Part shown: positions 1-9,872 of the stretch, piece after piece
Layout: each line of letters begins with the position of its first letter
Numbering within the stretch: the first letter of the stretch is position 1
Assembly: GCF_027594545.1 (NCBI RefSeq)
Contig: NZ_CP115160.1
Location: 402,501-466,500 of the forward strand
Length of the DNA stretch: 64,000 nt
DNA from: Algoriphagus sp. TR-M9
GTDB taxonomy: Bacteria; Bacteroidota; Bacteroidia; Cytophagales; Cyclobacteriaceae
Direction of reading: 5' to 3'
The notes under the pieces: generated by a model
Databases searched by the model: none
Told to the model about the DNA's origin: nothing
What the model saw: the letters and a program-made list of their open reading frames with translations, nothing else
Made by a program: the position numbers and the translations under genes

Positions 1-1423
1 TGGTGATTTCATATAGTTTTTGATGATCAAACATCAATTTCCCGTCTGGCCCTTCTGTGACAAACTTAGGAAGTGCTAAAGAGGCTAAGTTACATACTGC
101 TACTTCATCAGGAGCAGTGTATTCTATGATTTCAGTACAAAGGTTGGAGGATTTGATAGTACCTAAGTTTTTCTGATTGGACTTACCATTGGCAGCGTCC
201 TTGTATAGCATATAAGGAGTCCCGGTCTCTATCTGAGATTCGAGTACCTCAAACCAAAGTTCTTGCGCTTTGATCGTTTCTCTGGCTTTGCCTTCTCTTT
301 CGTATTTTTCATACAATCTTTCAAACTCTTCTCCATGAACCTCAGATAGGCCTGGAGCCTCATGCGGGCAAAATAATGACCATTCGAGATTTTGCTCAAC
401 GCGCTTCATAAACAAATCAGGAATCCAAAGTGCATAGAATAGATCCCTGGCTCTCATTTCCTCTTTACCATGGTTTCTCTTTAGTTCTAAGAAATCCTTG
501 ATATCAGCATGCCAAGGCTCTAGATAAATCGCAAAACTTCCCTTTCGCTTTCCTCCTCCTTGATCTACATACCTTGCGGTCATATCAAAGTTTCGAAGCA
601 TGGGTACTATCCCATTCGAAACTCCGTTAGTGCCTTTGATGTAAGAACCCTTAGCTCTGACATGATGTATAGATAGGCCAATTCCTCCGGCAGATTGCGA
701 GATTTTAGCACATTGCTTAAGCGTATCATATATACCGTCAATGCTGTCGTCTTTCATCGTCAATAGGAAGCACGATGAAAGTTGTGGTTTTGGTGTGCCC
801 GCATTGAAGAGCGTAGGAGTGGCATGGGTAAACCATTTTTCTGAAAGTAGATTATAGGTTTCTATGACCGAATCCAAGTCATCTTTGTGAATCCCTACGG
901 CCACGCGCATTAACATGTGCTGCGGTCGTTCTACCACTTTGCCGTTTAGCTTGATCAAGTAACTTCTCTCTAAAGTCTTGAACCCAAAATAATCATACCC
1001 AAAATCCCTTTTGTAGTCCACAGCAGCGTCTAGTTTTGCCGCGTTTTTCTTGATGATACCATATACCTCCGGATCCAAAAGCGCTGCATTTTCATCAGTC
1101 TTTGGATTGACATGCGTGTACAGTCTTTTCATGGTATTTGAAAAAGACTGGCTGGTGGTCTTATGGAGGTTAGAAATGGCTATTCTAGCTGCTAGTATTG
1201 CGTAGTCCGGGTGCTTCACTGTCAGAGATGCGCAGACTTCTGCGGCAAGATTATCCAGCTCTGTAGTAGATACCCCATCATATAGACCATCGATCACCTT
1301 TTTGGCTACATCGATAGGCTGAATGAATTTGGGATCTAATTCATAGCATAGATTTTCTATTCTTGTTGTGATTTTGTCGAATCTTACTGATTCTCGTCGT
1401 CCGTCTCTTTTTAATACAAGCAT
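1..1423 (-). CDS. nrdA: Ribonucleoside-diphosphate reductase, alpha subunit (N-terminal part)
   Basis: Large catalytic subunit of class I ribonucleotide reductase, which reduces ribonucleoside diphosphates to deoxyribonucleotides. About 474 residues are visible; the gene runs off the left edge. An ATP-cone-like start ([12 protein letters not shown]) is followed by the catalytic domain. C218 (in PQLSSCFL) and N427, C429 and E431 (in SNLCTEI) fall at the numbering used for the mammalian R1 enzyme, so the active site looks intact as far as it is visible. The distal redox cysteine and C-terminal tail lie outside the window. It follows nrdB by 39 bp on the same strand, so the two are probably cotranscribed. 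Confidence 0.96.
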   Translation of the reverse strand, partial: MLVLKRDGRRESVRFDKITTRIENLCYELDPKFIQPIDVAKKVIDGLYDGVSTTELDNLAAEVCASLTVKHPDYAILAARIAISNLHKTTSQSFSNTMKRLYTHVNPKTDENAALLDPEVYGIIKKNAAKLDAAVDYKRDFGYDYFGFKTLERSYLIKLNGKVVERPQHMLMRVAVGIHKDDLDSVIETYNLLSEKWFTHATPTLFNAGTPKPQLSSCFLLTMKDDSIDGIYDTLKQCAKISQSAGGIGLSIHHVRAKGSYIKGTNGVSNGIVPMLRNFDMTARYVDQGGGKRKGSFAIYLEPWHADIKDFLELKRNHGKEEMRARDLFYALWIPDLFMKRVEQNLEWSLFCPHEAPGLSEVHGEEFERLYEKYEREGKARETIKAQELWFEVLESQIETGTPYMLYKDAANGKSNQKNLGTIKSSNLCTEIIEYTAPDEVAVCNLASLALPKFVTEGPDGKLMFDHQKLYEIT

Positions 1424-1462
1424 TTCTTTGGGATTTTAGGGTAATGGAAAAAAGGGGTTCTA

Positions 1463-2443
1463 TTAGAAATCTTCGCCAATCGAGAATCTTGGCGAATCAT
1501 CTTTACTGTCGTTGTTTTTCATGACTCCAGCTTTTTGGTAGTCACCTACTCTCTTTTCGAAGAAATTGGTTTTACCTTGAAGGGAGATCATATCCATAAA
1601 GTCGAATGGATTGGTGCTGTTCCAAACTTTGTCACATTCTAGCTCAACTAATAGTCTATCTGCAACAAATTCTATATACTGACACATTAGGTCAGCGTTC
1701 ATACCGATCAAACGCACAGGAAGGGCATCAGTCACGAATTCTTTCTCTATCTCCACTGCATCTTTGATGATCTCTGTGACGGTTTCCTTAGGGAGTTGGT
1801 GATTCAGATGCTTTGTATATAGATGACAGGCAAAATCACAGTGCAGTCCTTCGTCACGGGAAATCAATTCGTTGGAAAAAGTAAGCCCTGGCATCAGTCC
1901 TCTTTTCTTGAGCCAGAATATGGAGCAGAATGAACCCGAAAAGAAAATCCCCTCTACTGCAGCAAAGGCAATCAGTCTCTCTTGGAAGTTTCCATTATCA
2001 ATCCATCTCAGTGCCCAGTCTGCCTTTTTCTTTACACAGTCTATATGTTCGATTGCATTGAGCAGTTTATCTTGCTCCGCAGCATCCTTTACGTAAGTGT
2101 CTATTAACAGACTGTAAGTTTCAGAGTGAATATTTTCCATGGCAATCTGGAAACCATAGAAAAATTTAGCCTCTGTATATTGTACTTCAGATACAAAGTG
2201 CTCAGCCAAATTCTCATTTACGATCCCGTCACTTGCCGCAAAAAATGCCAAGACATGAGAAATAAAATGACGTTCTCCATCATTCAGATTTTTCCAGTCT
2301 ACCATATCTTGGCCTAGATCGATCTCCTCAGCTGTCCAGAAACTAGCCTCAGCTTTCTTGTAGAATTGCCAGATGTCGTCGTGCTGGATAGGGAATAATA
2401 CAAAACGGTTTTTGTTCTCTTGTAATATGGGTTCTAAGGACAT
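1463..2443 (-). CDS. nrdB: Ribonucleoside-diphosphate reductase, beta subunit (R2)
   Basis: Small subunit that carries the diiron centre and stable tyrosyl radical used by NrdA. At 326 residues it has the normal length. Ligand-bearing segments are visible: D72 in ASDGIV, E103 and H106 in MENIHSETY with Y110 as the likely radical tyrosine, then VEGIFFSG and RDEGLHCDF with further Glu/His ligands. Sequence and spacing resemble eukaryotic-type R2 more than E. coli NrdB. It is first in a two-gene operon with nrdA. No clear promoter was found in the 580-bp upstream gap. Confidence 0.96.
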   Translation of the reverse strand: MSLEPILQENKNRFVLFPIQHDDIWQFYKKAEASFWTAEEIDLGQDMVDWKNLNDGERHFISHVLAFFAASDGIVNENLAEHFVSEVQYTEAKFFYGFQIAMENIHSETYSLLIDTYVKDAAEQDKLLNAIEHIDCVKKKADWALRWIDNGNFQERLIAFAAVEGIFFSGSFCSIFWLKKRGLMPGLTFSNELISRDEGLHCDFACHLYTKHLNHQLPKETVTEIIKDAVEIEKEFVTDALPVRLIGMNADLMCQYIEFVADRLLVELECDKVWNSTNPFDFMDMISLQGKTNFFEKRVGDYQKAGVMKNNDSKDDSPRFSIGEDF

Positions 2444-2960
2444 GATACTCGATTATTACTGTAAATAATTAAAACTGCTTTTTTTGAAATGATTGTCAGG
2501 TGATTACTCCCGACTAGAGATGGCAAAAGCTGCCTTTGTAGAACAGCCTTTGAACAAATATGTGGATGAAAATCGGGAAATAAAACCCGTGAACCTCTTG
2601 TTTAAGGTGTTTTTTAAACGGGGGTCAAAAACTATATAAACTGTTAAATATCAGCTTGTAATCAATTTTTAAATAAAGTTTTAGATTAATTAAAAGGGCT
2701 GTTTTTAAGGGTTTGAAATAATTTTAAAAAACTTGAAAAATGTTTATCAACCAAAATTCAAGACAAAACCTGAACTCGGGTCAATTTCTGAAGGCTGAAT
2801 TAAGTCAGATTCAATAATTTGAAGCTCAGTCGATTGAATAAATTTTTCTCCTCAAATTGAAATTTGTTTTACCTGAATTTTGCCTTTCAAAAAAGAAATT
2901 CTATGGTGTTTTTGACTTCAGCTTTCGATTCAAAGGTAGGTAGATTTAATATTTTACAAG
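2444..2960. other. AT-rich intergenic region between nrdB and rplU
   Basis: About 0.5 kb between divergently transcribed nrdB and rplU with no plausible coding sequence. It is AT-rich with many short A/T runs. I found no RNA gene or convincing riboswitch. The rplU promoter lies just beyond its right end. Confidence 0.6.
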
Positions 2961-2968
2961 GTGGTTTT

Positions 2969-2996
2969 TTTGTTCGATTGATCTTCCTTATATTTG
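2969..2996 (+). promoter_or_regulatory. Candidate Bacteroidota promoter for rplU-rpmA
   Basis: TATATTTG at 2989-2996 matches the TAnnTTTG -7 element. A TTTG at 2969-2972 is the best -33 match but the spacer is only 16 bp, slightly short. The -7 element lies 28 bp before the rplU start codon. Confidence 0.6.
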
Positions 2997-3024
2997 CACT
3001 CCGATTTCAAAAGAATCTAGAAAT

Positions 3025-3336
3025 ATGTACGCAATTGTAAACATCGCAGGAAAGCAGTTCAAAGTAACGCAAGATCAGTTTGTCTATGCTCCAAAGCTAG
3101 ACGCAGAGACTGGCGCTTCCGTGGAATTTGACCAGGTGCTATTGGCAGAAGCTGATGGATCTGTGTCTGTAGGAGCTCCCCTTTTGGCAGGAGCGAAGGT
3201 ATCTGGGAAGGTCCTAGATCATGTAAAAGGTGATAAAGTAATCGTCTTCAAAAAGAAGCGCCGTAAGGGCTACAAGAAGAAGAACGGTCACAGACAAGAC
3301 TTCACCAAAGTATTGATAGAAAGTATTTCAATCTAA
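3025..3336 (+). CDS. rplU: 50S ribosomal protein L21
   Basis: Large-subunit ribosomal protein that binds 23S rRNA. The 103 residues have the usual length. The family start (MYAIVNIAGKQFKV) and the basic, Lys/Arg/Gly-rich C-terminal stretch (VFKKKRRKGYKKKNGHRQ) are present. It lies 35 bp upstream of rpmA, the standard L21-L27 pairing. Confidence 0.98.
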   Translation: MYAIVNIAGKQFKVTQDQFVYAPKLDAETGASVEFDQVLLAEADGSVSVGAPLLAGAKVSGKVLDHVKGDKVIVFKKKRRKGYKKKNGHRQDFTKVLIESISI

Positions 3337-3371
3337 GTTTTCTCTTCGGAAAACAATAAAAGAATAAAACC

Positions 3372-3632
3372 ATGGCACACAAGAAAGGCGTCGGTAGTTC
3401 CAAAAACGGTAGAGAGTCGCATTCCAAAAGATTGGGTGTGAAGAAATTTGGTGGCGAGCAGGTAATCGCTGGAAATATCATTGTAAGACAAAGAGGTACT
3501 AAGCATCACCCAGGTGAAAACGTAGGCCTAGGTAAGGACCATACTTTGTTTGCTACTGCAAACGGTGTAGTTACCTTCAGAAAGAAATTCGATGGCAAAT
3601 CATACGTAAGCGTATTGCCAGCTGAAGCTTAA
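3372..3632 (+). CDS. rpmA: 50S ribosomal protein L27
   Basis: Large-subunit ribosomal protein located near the peptidyl-transferase centre. The 86 residues contain the family pattern [16 protein letters not shown] followed by LGVKKFGG and the basic [10 protein letters not shown] stretch. It has no cleavable N-terminal extension of the kind seen in Firmicutes. Second gene of the rplU-rpmA operon, followed by a strong hairpin terminator. Confidence 0.98.
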   Translation: MAHKKGVGSSKNGRESHSKRLGVKKFGGEQVIAGNIIVRQRGTKHHPGENVGLGKDHTLFATANGVVTFRKKFDGKSYVSVLPAEA

Positions 3633-3656
3633 TCAGCTTTAACTTCAAGAAGTATA

Positions 3657-3688
3657 AAAAGAGCCTCTTCAGTCGAAGAGGCTCTTTT
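3657..3688 (+). terminator. Rho-independent terminator of rplU-rpmA
   Basis: Perfect hairpin AAAAGAGCCTCTTC-AGTC-GAAGAGGCTCTTTT, 14-bp stem with a 4-nt loop, ending in a T-run 25 bp after the rpmA stop. Confidence 0.9.
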
Positions 3689-3903
3689 GTTGTTTAGTGC
3701 CGGGCAGACTTTGATTTAAAATGGATTAGGAGTTCTGTTCTGAATCTAAAAAGCTTCAAAATCACTCGCCACGTTTTATTTAACGCATTTATCTAGCGGA
3801 GCTTTTCCTTATTTCTTAAATGCCTGATTTCTTTGCATTAAAGGCTTTGTCTTCCCTTCTCAGTGCAAAATCTGGATTTGTGATTTTTTAAGCGACATTT
3901 ACA

Positions 3904-3945
3904 AAGAAGCCCAACTGACTCTTGAAAGATTCGGTTGGGCTTCTT
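3904..3945 (-). terminator. Hairpin terminator downstream of the rhomboid gene
   Basis: Inverted repeat AAGAAGCCCAAC / GGTTGGGCTTCTT with a 17-nt loop, 20 bp beyond the stop of the minus-strand rhomboid gene. It could act on both strands, as L27 converges on it. Confidence 0.7.
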
Positions 3946-3964
3946 CGTTTGACTTCTGGGATGA

Positions 3965-4594
3965 TTAGAAAGGCTTGTAACTTAAGATTTGGTTAAGAAA
4001 TGAGCTGGCACTTTCCGGAGCAATGGCCAGGATAAAAAATATCCCGAATAAGGCTCCGAATAAATGCGCGTCATGGTTGATCGCATCGTCCTGATTTTTG
4101 CCTTTAAAATAAGAATATAGCAAAAAGAGAATCCCCAAAATAAACCCTGGAAGGCATAGAATACCAAACAGGCAGATGTCTGACAAGGGCATGATGATGA
4201 TGCTTGCAAACACGGTAGCTGCAGTGCCTCCTGATGCCCCTAGAGCTCTGTAGTAGCTGTTGTCTTTATTTTTGAAATAGGTCGGAAGATCTGAAATTAT
4301 GATCGCCAAAATATAGAAAAACACGAATACAACACCTCCTAAGATGGACCCAAATTTATAGCTCAACACTTGCTCCACCACGCCCCCAAAGAAGTAGAAG
4401 GTGAACATGTTGAAGAATAAGTGGATATAGTCTTTGTGAATAAAACCCGAGGTGACAAATCTGTCCCATTCCTGATTCCTTTTGATTTTGTAAGGGGTAA
4501 ACATCCAGCGTTCTAGGAATGCAGGGTTGTTGATACCGTAAAAACTAGTAATGGCAGTCAGGATGATGATGACTACAGTAATGGATAAATTCAT
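3965..4594 (-). CDS. Rhomboid family intramembrane serine protease
   Basis: Predicted inner-membrane protease that cleaves substrates within or next to a membrane segment. The 209 residues hold about six hydrophobic segments. The catalytic Ser is S121 in RALGASGGTAA and the partner His is H177 in NHDAHLFGALFG; the upstream HLFFNMFTFYFFGG segment matches the conserved loop and helix. The start codon lies 3 bp after the stop of the polyprenyl synthase gene, so it ends an rnr-prenyl synthase-rhomboid operon. The substrate cannot be told from sequence. Confidence 0.9.
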   Translation of the reverse strand: MNLSITVVIIILTAITSFYGINNPAFLERWMFTPYKIKRNQEWDRFVTSGFIHKDYIHLFFNMFTFYFFGGVVEQVLSYKFGSILGGVVFVFFYILAIIISDLPTYFKNKDNSYYRALGASGGTAATVFASIIIMPLSDICLFGILCLPGFILGILFLLYSYFKGKNQDDAINHDAHLFGALFGIFFILAIAPESASSFLNQILSYKPF

Positions 4595-4597
4595 GGA

Positions 4598-5596
4598 TTA
4601 TTTTTCTCGATGGATCAGCTCCTCAGTGATTTGTCGGAGTTCCAGGTAGTAGTCTTCATTGTTGTATTTGATGGTGTCGAGCTGCGCAAATCCCTCTTCG
4701 AAGAATGAGTTCATTTTTGTTTCAGTCAGTTTGCGGATTCCCAGCCTTTCATAGATGCCTTTTATAGCTGCTACTTTTTCCTCCTTGTCAAATTGCGATT
4801 TGTCCAGCCAGTGATTCAGTAACCTGGCTTCCTCGCCGGTAGCTAGTTCCAAAGCTTTGATCAGTAAGAAGGTTTTTTTATTGGAAATGATATCTCCACC
4901 TACCTGTTTGCCAAATTTTTCCTGATCTGCAAATACATCCAGCAGGTCATCTTTGAGCTGAAATCCTACGCCTACATTTACTCCAAAATCATAGAGTTTT
5001 TGGGCATCTTGCTCTTCGGCTCCTGCTAAAGTGGCTCCTAGCTTTAGGGCAAAACCTAATAAAACAGCGGTTTTGAGACGAATCATGGTCAGGTAATCGG
5101 CTTCATTGACATGTCTTTCAGATTCGAAATTCATATCTAGCTGCTGGCCTTCACAAACCTCAGAGGCTGTTTTGTTAAAGGACTTAAGGATTACTTGGAG
5201 ATGCTCGGGGCCTGTAGCCAGCAATAAGTCGTATGCCTTGACCAGCATCACGTCCCCGGAGAGAATGGCGATATTCCGATTCCACTTCACATGGACAGCA
5301 TCTCTGCCTCTACGCAGCGGGGCATTGTCCATGATGTCATCATGCATCAGTGTGAAATTGTGAAAGACTTCTACCGCCGCTGCTTGGCTTAGGATTTGAT
5401 CCGGCTTATCTGCGTAGATACCATAGGCTAGCAAACTGAGCAGAGGCCTGATTCTCTTGCCGTCTAAGCCTAAAATATAGGTAATGGGATCATAAAGTTC
5501 TTTGGGGTTGTTACCCATCCCGATTTCCTCTGGGAGGTTTTGGATAAAGGTCTCTAGTTTACCTAACAGCGCGGGCGCGTGGCTTCTTTTTGTCAT
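4598..5596 (-). CDS. Polyprenyl (isoprenyl diphosphate) synthase
   Basis: Trans-prenyltransferase that condenses isopentenyl diphosphate with allylic diphosphates. It has the GKRIRPLL motif, a first Asp-rich motif DDIMD followed by NAPLRRG, and a second motif KDDLLD. The residue five positions before the first DDxxD is Phe and the motif has no two-residue insertion, which in this family points to a short product such as geranylgeranyl diphosphate; this is inference. I chose the ATG giving MTKRSHAP (333 codons). The gene overlaps the 3' end of rnr by 38 bp. Confidence 0.88.
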   Translation of the reverse strand: MTKRSHAPALLGKLETFIQNLPEEIGMGNNPKELYDPITYILGLDGKRIRPLLSLLAYGIYADKPDQILSQAAAVEVFHNFTLMHDDIMDNAPLRRGRDAVHVKWNRNIAILSGDVMLVKAYDLLLATGPEHLQVILKSFNKTASEVCEGQQLDMNFESERHVNEADYLTMIRLKTAVLLGFALKLGATLAGAEEQDAQKLYDFGVNVGVGFQLKDDLLDVFADQEKFGKQVGGDIISNKKTFLLIKALELATGEEARLLNHWLDKSQFDKEEKVAAIKGIYERLGIRKLTETKMNSFFEEGFAQLDTIKYNNEDYYLELRQITEELIHREK

Positions 5597-7760
5597 TATC
5601 AGCAAATTCCAAATCTATAGTTCTACGGTCAATATCTGTGTTAACTACTCTGACCACCACTTTGTCTCCCAAAGTGATCATTTTTTTTGTTTTCGATCCG
5701 ATCAGTCTCATGTTTTTCTGATCAAAATCATAGTAATCGTCATCCATGTCCTGTACTCGGATCATGCCTTCACACTTTGTTTCGGTGATCTCTACGAATA
5801 CGCCCCATTCTGTAACTCCTGCTACTATTCCCTCGTAATCTTTGTCTTCGGCTAGAGACATGAATTCTACTTGCTTGTACTTGATGGAGGCTCTTTCTGC
5901 ATCGGATGCACGTTTTTCACGTTCCGATGAATGAACACATTTTTGCTCCCAAGCTTCCGGGTCTGGAGACTTTCCACCTTCCAAATATAACTCAAGTAGT
6001 CGGTGAACCATCATGTCAGGGTATCTTCTGATCGGTGAAGTGAAGTGGGAATAGTGCGGAAAAGCCAAACCGAAGTGCCCTTTCGGCTCTGTGGTGTATT
6101 TCGCTTTGGCCATACTTCTTATCGCCAGCTGTTCCAAAACATTCTGCTCTGGTTTGCCCTGGATCTCATCCATCAGTTTGTTTAAGGCTGTGGAAATCGT
6201 CCTTTCATTTTCTATTTCAAATGGGTGCCCAAAGCGCTTTGCAAAGCCTGAAAAGGTCTCCAATCTCTCCATGTCAGGGAAGTCATGTGTTCTATATACA
6301 AAGGTGTCTTTGCCTTTGTTTTTATTGAAGATAAACTCCGCCACATATTTATTTGCCAGCAGCATGAACTCCTCAATCAGCTTGTGGATGTCTTTGCGCT
6401 CCTTTACCATCAGGCCTAGCGGGGTGCCTTTTTCATCCAATTTGAATTTGACCTCTACGGTTTCGAAGTTCACTGCTCCATGCTGGAACCTCTTTTTCCG
6501 TACTTGCTTCGCTAGATTATTCAGTAAAGTCAGCTCCTCAAAAAAGTCTCCAGACTGATTGTCTATATTTTCTTGAGCCTCCTCATAAGCAAAACGTCTA
6601 TCGGAGTGAATGACGGTCCTGCCTATCCAGTGTTTTTTCACATTTGCTTGATCATCCACTTCAAAAACGCAGGCAAATGTCAGTTTGTCTTCGTTTGGAC
6701 GCAGGGAGCAAAGTCCATTGCTGAGGCGTTCCGGTAGCATTGGGATGGTGCGGTCTACTAGGTACACAGAAGTGGCTCTATTGTAGGCTTCTTTCTCCAG
6801 TGAAGTTTTGGGCTGTACATAATGTGTCACATCGGCGATATGAACTCCGATTTCGTGGTTTCCATTTGCTAGCTTACGATAGGAAATGGCATCATCAAAA
6901 TCTTTCGCATCTGCGGGATCTATAGTAAAGGTCAAGACATCTCTGAAATCTTTTCGCTTCTTTATCTCCCTAGCGGTGATTTTGTCCGATATGGCTTCCG
7001 CTTCTTTTTCAGGTTCTTCTGGGTATTCAAAAGGCAATCCAAATTCGGCCATGATAGAATGTATTTCTACTTCGTGCTCTCCGGCTTTGCCAAGGACCCG
7101 GGATACTTCACCAGTGGGGTTTTTGTCACCTTCTCTCCATTCGGTGAGTTTGACCACTACTTTTTCGCCGTGCTGGGCTCCATTTAGACCTCCTCGGTGT
7201 ACGAAGATGTCTTTGTGCATTTTTTTAAAGTCCGGCACCACAAATGCAAAACGAGGAGAGATTTCTACTCGCCCTACAAATTCGTCCCGGTTTCTTTCGA
7301 TTACTTCTAATACCCGACCTTCAATCCGGCCGGTTTTCCCTTTTAAGGGGTAGATCATCACCCGAACTTTGTCTCCGTCCAGTGCTTGTTTTAAGTCTGC
7401 CTCCTTGACCAGAATGTCTCCTTCGGTTTTCTCAGGGTCTAGAGGTACTATAAATGCGAACCTAGGATTTACAAAATCTACTACACCTTCAATGAACTCT
7501 GGATCCTTAGTAGAGGAATAGTAGTTTCTGGGATTTCTGGATACCGAGCCAGCTTCCACCAGTTTGCTGAGTACTGGCTCTACGCCTCCTTTGGTGACCG
7601 CATCTCGGATTTCCAGCTTTTTGATGAGCTGTTTTGCGTTAAATTCCTCACCGTAGTGAGCGTCTAAAAATTGAAGGATTTGACGCGCCAGGCTGGCTGC
7701 ATCAGTGTGTTTTCCTTTTCTATTTTTACTTGTTTTTTTTCTGTCTGATTTTCTTCCCAT
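5559..7760 (-). CDS. rnr: Ribonuclease R
   Basis: Processive 3'-5' exoribonuclease that degrades structured RNA and helps rRNA and mRNA quality control. The 733 residues show a basic N-terminus with a winged-helix region, cold-shock-type OB folds, the RNB catalytic domain with the Asp-rich motif DPADAKDFDDA, a C-terminal S1 domain (YEGIVAGVTEWGVFVEI) and a charged tail. Length and order are typical of bacterial RNase R. First gene of an overlapping operon with the prenyl synthase and rhomboid genes. Confidence 0.96.
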   Translation of the reverse strand: MGRKSDRKKTSKNRKGKHTDAASLARQILQFLDAHYGEEFNAKQLIKKLEIRDAVTKGGVEPVLSKLVEAGSVSRNPRNYYSSTKDPEFIEGVVDFVNPRFAFIVPLDPEKTEGDILVKEADLKQALDGDKVRVMIYPLKGKTGRIEGRVLEVIERNRDEFVGRVEISPRFAFVVPDFKKMHKDIFVHRGGLNGAQHGEKVVVKLTEWREGDKNPTGEVSRVLGKAGEHEVEIHSIMAEFGLPFEYPEEPEKEAEAISDKITAREIKKRKDFRDVLTFTIDPADAKDFDDAISYRKLANGNHEIGVHIADVTHYVQPKTSLEKEAYNRATSVYLVDRTIPMLPERLSNGLCSLRPNEDKLTFACVFEVDDQANVKKHWIGRTVIHSDRRFAYEEAQENIDNQSGDFFEELTLLNNLAKQVRKKRFQHGAVNFETVEVKFKLDEKGTPLGLMVKERKDIHKLIEEFMLLANKYVAEFIFNKNKGKDTFVYRTHDFPDMERLETFSGFAKRFGHPFEIENERTISTALNKLMDEIQGKPEQNVLEQLAIRSMAKAKYTTEPKGHFGLAFPHYSHFTSPIRRYPDMMVHRLLELYLEGGKSPDPEAWEQKCVHSSEREKRASDAERASIKYKQVEFMSLAEDKDYEGIVAGVTEWGVFVEITETKCEGMIRVQDMDDDYYDFDQKNMRLIGSKTKKMITLGDKVVVRVVNTDIDRRTIDLEFADNDKKKPRARAVR

Positions 7761-7813
7761 GATTTGGGTTGTTGATTAGGGTTAAGGTAAAAAGATTTAT
7801 GTCCCTGCGCCCA

Positions 7814-8563
7814 TTAATCTTTGTGATCTTTTTTTGAATCTTCTAATTGGATGATTTCGATCTCCAGTTCTTCCTGCTGTGGATGCATGGCCAAAAAGAC
7901 CCTTGCAGTCACTTCTACGTCTTTCAAGCAGTACTTTTTGATTTTCTCCACGTCCTTTTCCAGATGAAAAGTGGTGTTGACCTGACTTCCGTCCAGATCA
8001 TCCTTGGATGAGGGTACTGCAAAAATCGAAGCTAAAAGTTCTAATCGGGTGTAATGTTTATAATCTCCGAATTTCCACAATTCCATCGTGTCAAGATGGC
8101 GAACTTCCCATGGCTTTTTGCCTGCAATCTGCAAAGGCTCCGGAAGAGCAATTCCCTGCACCAGCATTCTGCGACATAGGTATGGGAAATCAAATTCTTT
8201 ACCGTTATGGGCGCAAAGAATCCATTTTTTCTTTTCTAACAAAGCCTTGAATTCCAAAAGAAGTTCCCTTTCCTCCGGATCTGCATAACATTTTGACCGG
8301 AATACCAGCTTTTTGTCCTTCTTTTTCCATTGGAAATAGCCCACTCCCACACATACTACCTGCCCAAATTCAGCATGGATTCCTGCCCGGTCGAAATATA
8401 GATCTCCGGGCTCATTTTGATCAGCCGAGGATTGGATTAACCTTTCTTTCTTCAGCCATTCTTCTTGGATTCGCTCGGGCAGATCTTCAAATTTCTCCGT
8501 CAATGAGGCTGTCTCAATGTCGAGGAAAAGGATGTCATTCAAGTGATCAAAAAAATCTGCCAT
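7814..8563 (-). CDS. Predicted 3'-5' exonuclease, DEDDy (PolB-exonuclease-like) family
   Basis: RNase H-fold exonuclease-like protein. Motif I is FLDIET, motif II lies around CAHNGKEFDFPYL, and motif III is KKYCLKDVEV (Tyr three residues before Asp), giving the acidic DEDDy set. It matches the predicted PolB-exonuclease-like family; substrate unknown. I use the ATG giving MADFFDHLND rather than an upstream in-frame codon that would overlap the preceding gene. Confidence 0.8.
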   Translation of the reverse strand: MADFFDHLNDILFLDIETASLTEKFEDLPERIQEEWLKKERLIQSSADQNEPGDLYFDRAGIHAEFGQVVCVGVGYFQWKKKDKKLVFRSKCYADPEERELLLEFKALLEKKKWILCAHNGKEFDFPYLCRRMLVQGIALPEPLQIAGKKPWEVRHLDTMELWKFGDYKHYTRLELLASIFAVPSSKDDLDGSQVNTTFHLEKDVEKIKKYCLKDVEVTARVFLAMHPQQEELEIEIIQLEDSKKDHKD

Positions 8564-8573
8564 AAGCGATGGT

Positions 8574-8975
8574 TTACGAGTGGAGAACTCCTTCCAGACC
8601 AATTTCCGGAATCATTTTGATAAAGCCTGGGTCAAAACTACCTGAAGTAAAGATAAACTTTTTATCAAAAATCTGGTCCATGATATAGTAACTCACCCAG
8701 AATTCATTGGTCAGTGCAAATACGGCGGGATCTATGCTTTCTACTTTGGCCACAGATTGCTCTCCCAGCTCCTCGATCACATGGCGAAGGGTAGAGGTTT
8801 TTTTGGTTTCTCCATTGATTTCACCGTAGCCTCGGGAAGTGATCATGACGTGCTTCAATTCGATCAGGTTCAGGTTAATGATGTAAACACCCCACTGCGT
8901 ACCGCTGTCGGTTTCTTCTCTCGCAATGGCCACTTTCACACCTGTGACCGGGCTGAAATCAATATCTTTTTTCAT
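8574..8975 (-). CDS. Conserved hypothetical protein
   Basis: A 133-residue soluble protein that I do not recognise beyond similarity to uncharacterised proteins of Bacteroidota. It has no signal peptide, membrane segment or obvious catalytic motif. It sits 10 bp upstream of the DEDDy exonuclease gene on the same strand, so the two are probably cotranscribed. The translation is compositionally normal and fills the gap without conflict. Confidence 0.75.
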   Translation of the reverse strand: MKKDIDFSPVTGVKVAIAREETDSGTQWGVYIINLNLIELKHVMITSRGYGEINGETKKTSTLRHVIEELGEQSVAKVESIDPAVFALTNEFWVSYYIMDQIFDKKFIFTSGSFDPGFIKMIPEIGLEGVLHS

Positions 8976-9063
8976 CTGTTTATAGTTTGTCTTTCAAAGG
9001 TTATATGGAATCTCGCACCATGGATAATCATTCCGCTGTGTGTCGCCAACTACATGCTTCATT

Positions 9064-9789
9064 TCAAATTGAAGCTGTGGTGTCCATTTCAAATAAATCC
9101 TTCAAATGGCCCTGTACTTTTATTTTAACCTCCTGTAGATCCACTGGTCTGCCTAGTTCAAGATGCAGAGATGTCACTGCTTTATCATCTATCCCACATG
9201 GGATAATGTGGCCAAAATAACTGATATCCGCATTGACATTGAATGCAAAGCCGTGCATGGTGACCCATCGGCTGGACTTGACTCCCATTGCACATATTTT
9301 TCTGGGATTTTGCTGGGCTATATGGTCTATCCATACTCCTGTGAGTCCATCAATCCTACCAGCCTCTACGCCATAATCTGCCAAAGTCAAAATAATGGAT
9401 TCTTCAAGTAACCTGAGGTACCTGTGGATGTCCGTAAAGAAATTATCCAGGTCCAATATCGGGTAGCCTACCAGCTGCCCAGGGCCATGATAGGTGATAT
9501 CGCCTCCACGATTGATTTTATAATATTGAGCCTGGTGATCTTCCAGTCCTTTTTGATCCAATAGTAGATTTTCCTCTTTGCCGCTTTTGCCCAGGGTGTA
9601 CACATGTGGGTGCTCGACAAATAACACGTAATTCGAAGTGGGTGATTGCTCTGAAGGCTGTAATCCCCTGTTTTTGATTTTTAAGTCAACGATGGCGGCA
9701 AAAAGCTTCTCCTGATAATCCCAGGCTTCCTGGTAATCCATGTTGCCGAGGTCTCGGAATTCTACTTTTTTATTGATAATTTCATTCAT
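9064..9789 (-). CDS. lipB: Octanoyltransferase (lipoyl-[acyl carrier protein] protein N-octanoyltransferase)
   Basis: Transfers octanoyl groups from acyl carrier protein to lipoyl domains, the first step of lipoate assembly. The 241 residues hold RGGDITYHGPGQLVGYP, then KICAMGVKSSRWVTMHGFAFNV with the conserved Lys region, and IIPCGIDDKAVTSL with the catalytic Cys. Length is normal. No lipA is visible in the window. It is separated by 88 bp from the next gene on the strand. Confidence 0.95.
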   Translation of the reverse strand: MNEIINKKVEFRDLGNMDYQEAWDYQEKLFAAIVDLKIKNRGLQPSEQSPTSNYVLFVEHPHVYTLGKSGKEENLLLDQKGLEDHQAQYYKINRGGDITYHGPGQLVGYPILDLDNFFTDIHRYLRLLEESIILTLADYGVEAGRIDGLTGVWIDHIAQQNPRKICAMGVKSSRWVTMHGFAFNVNADISYFGHIIPCGIDDKAVTSLHLELGRPVDLQEVKIKVQGHLKDLFEMDTTASI

Positions 9790-9872
9790 CGGCTAGTCCG
9801 AGGGATTTACTTTTCAAACTGAACACCCACTGGGTTCGTTCATTGATTTTTCAAAATTAAACAATTTCCAAG

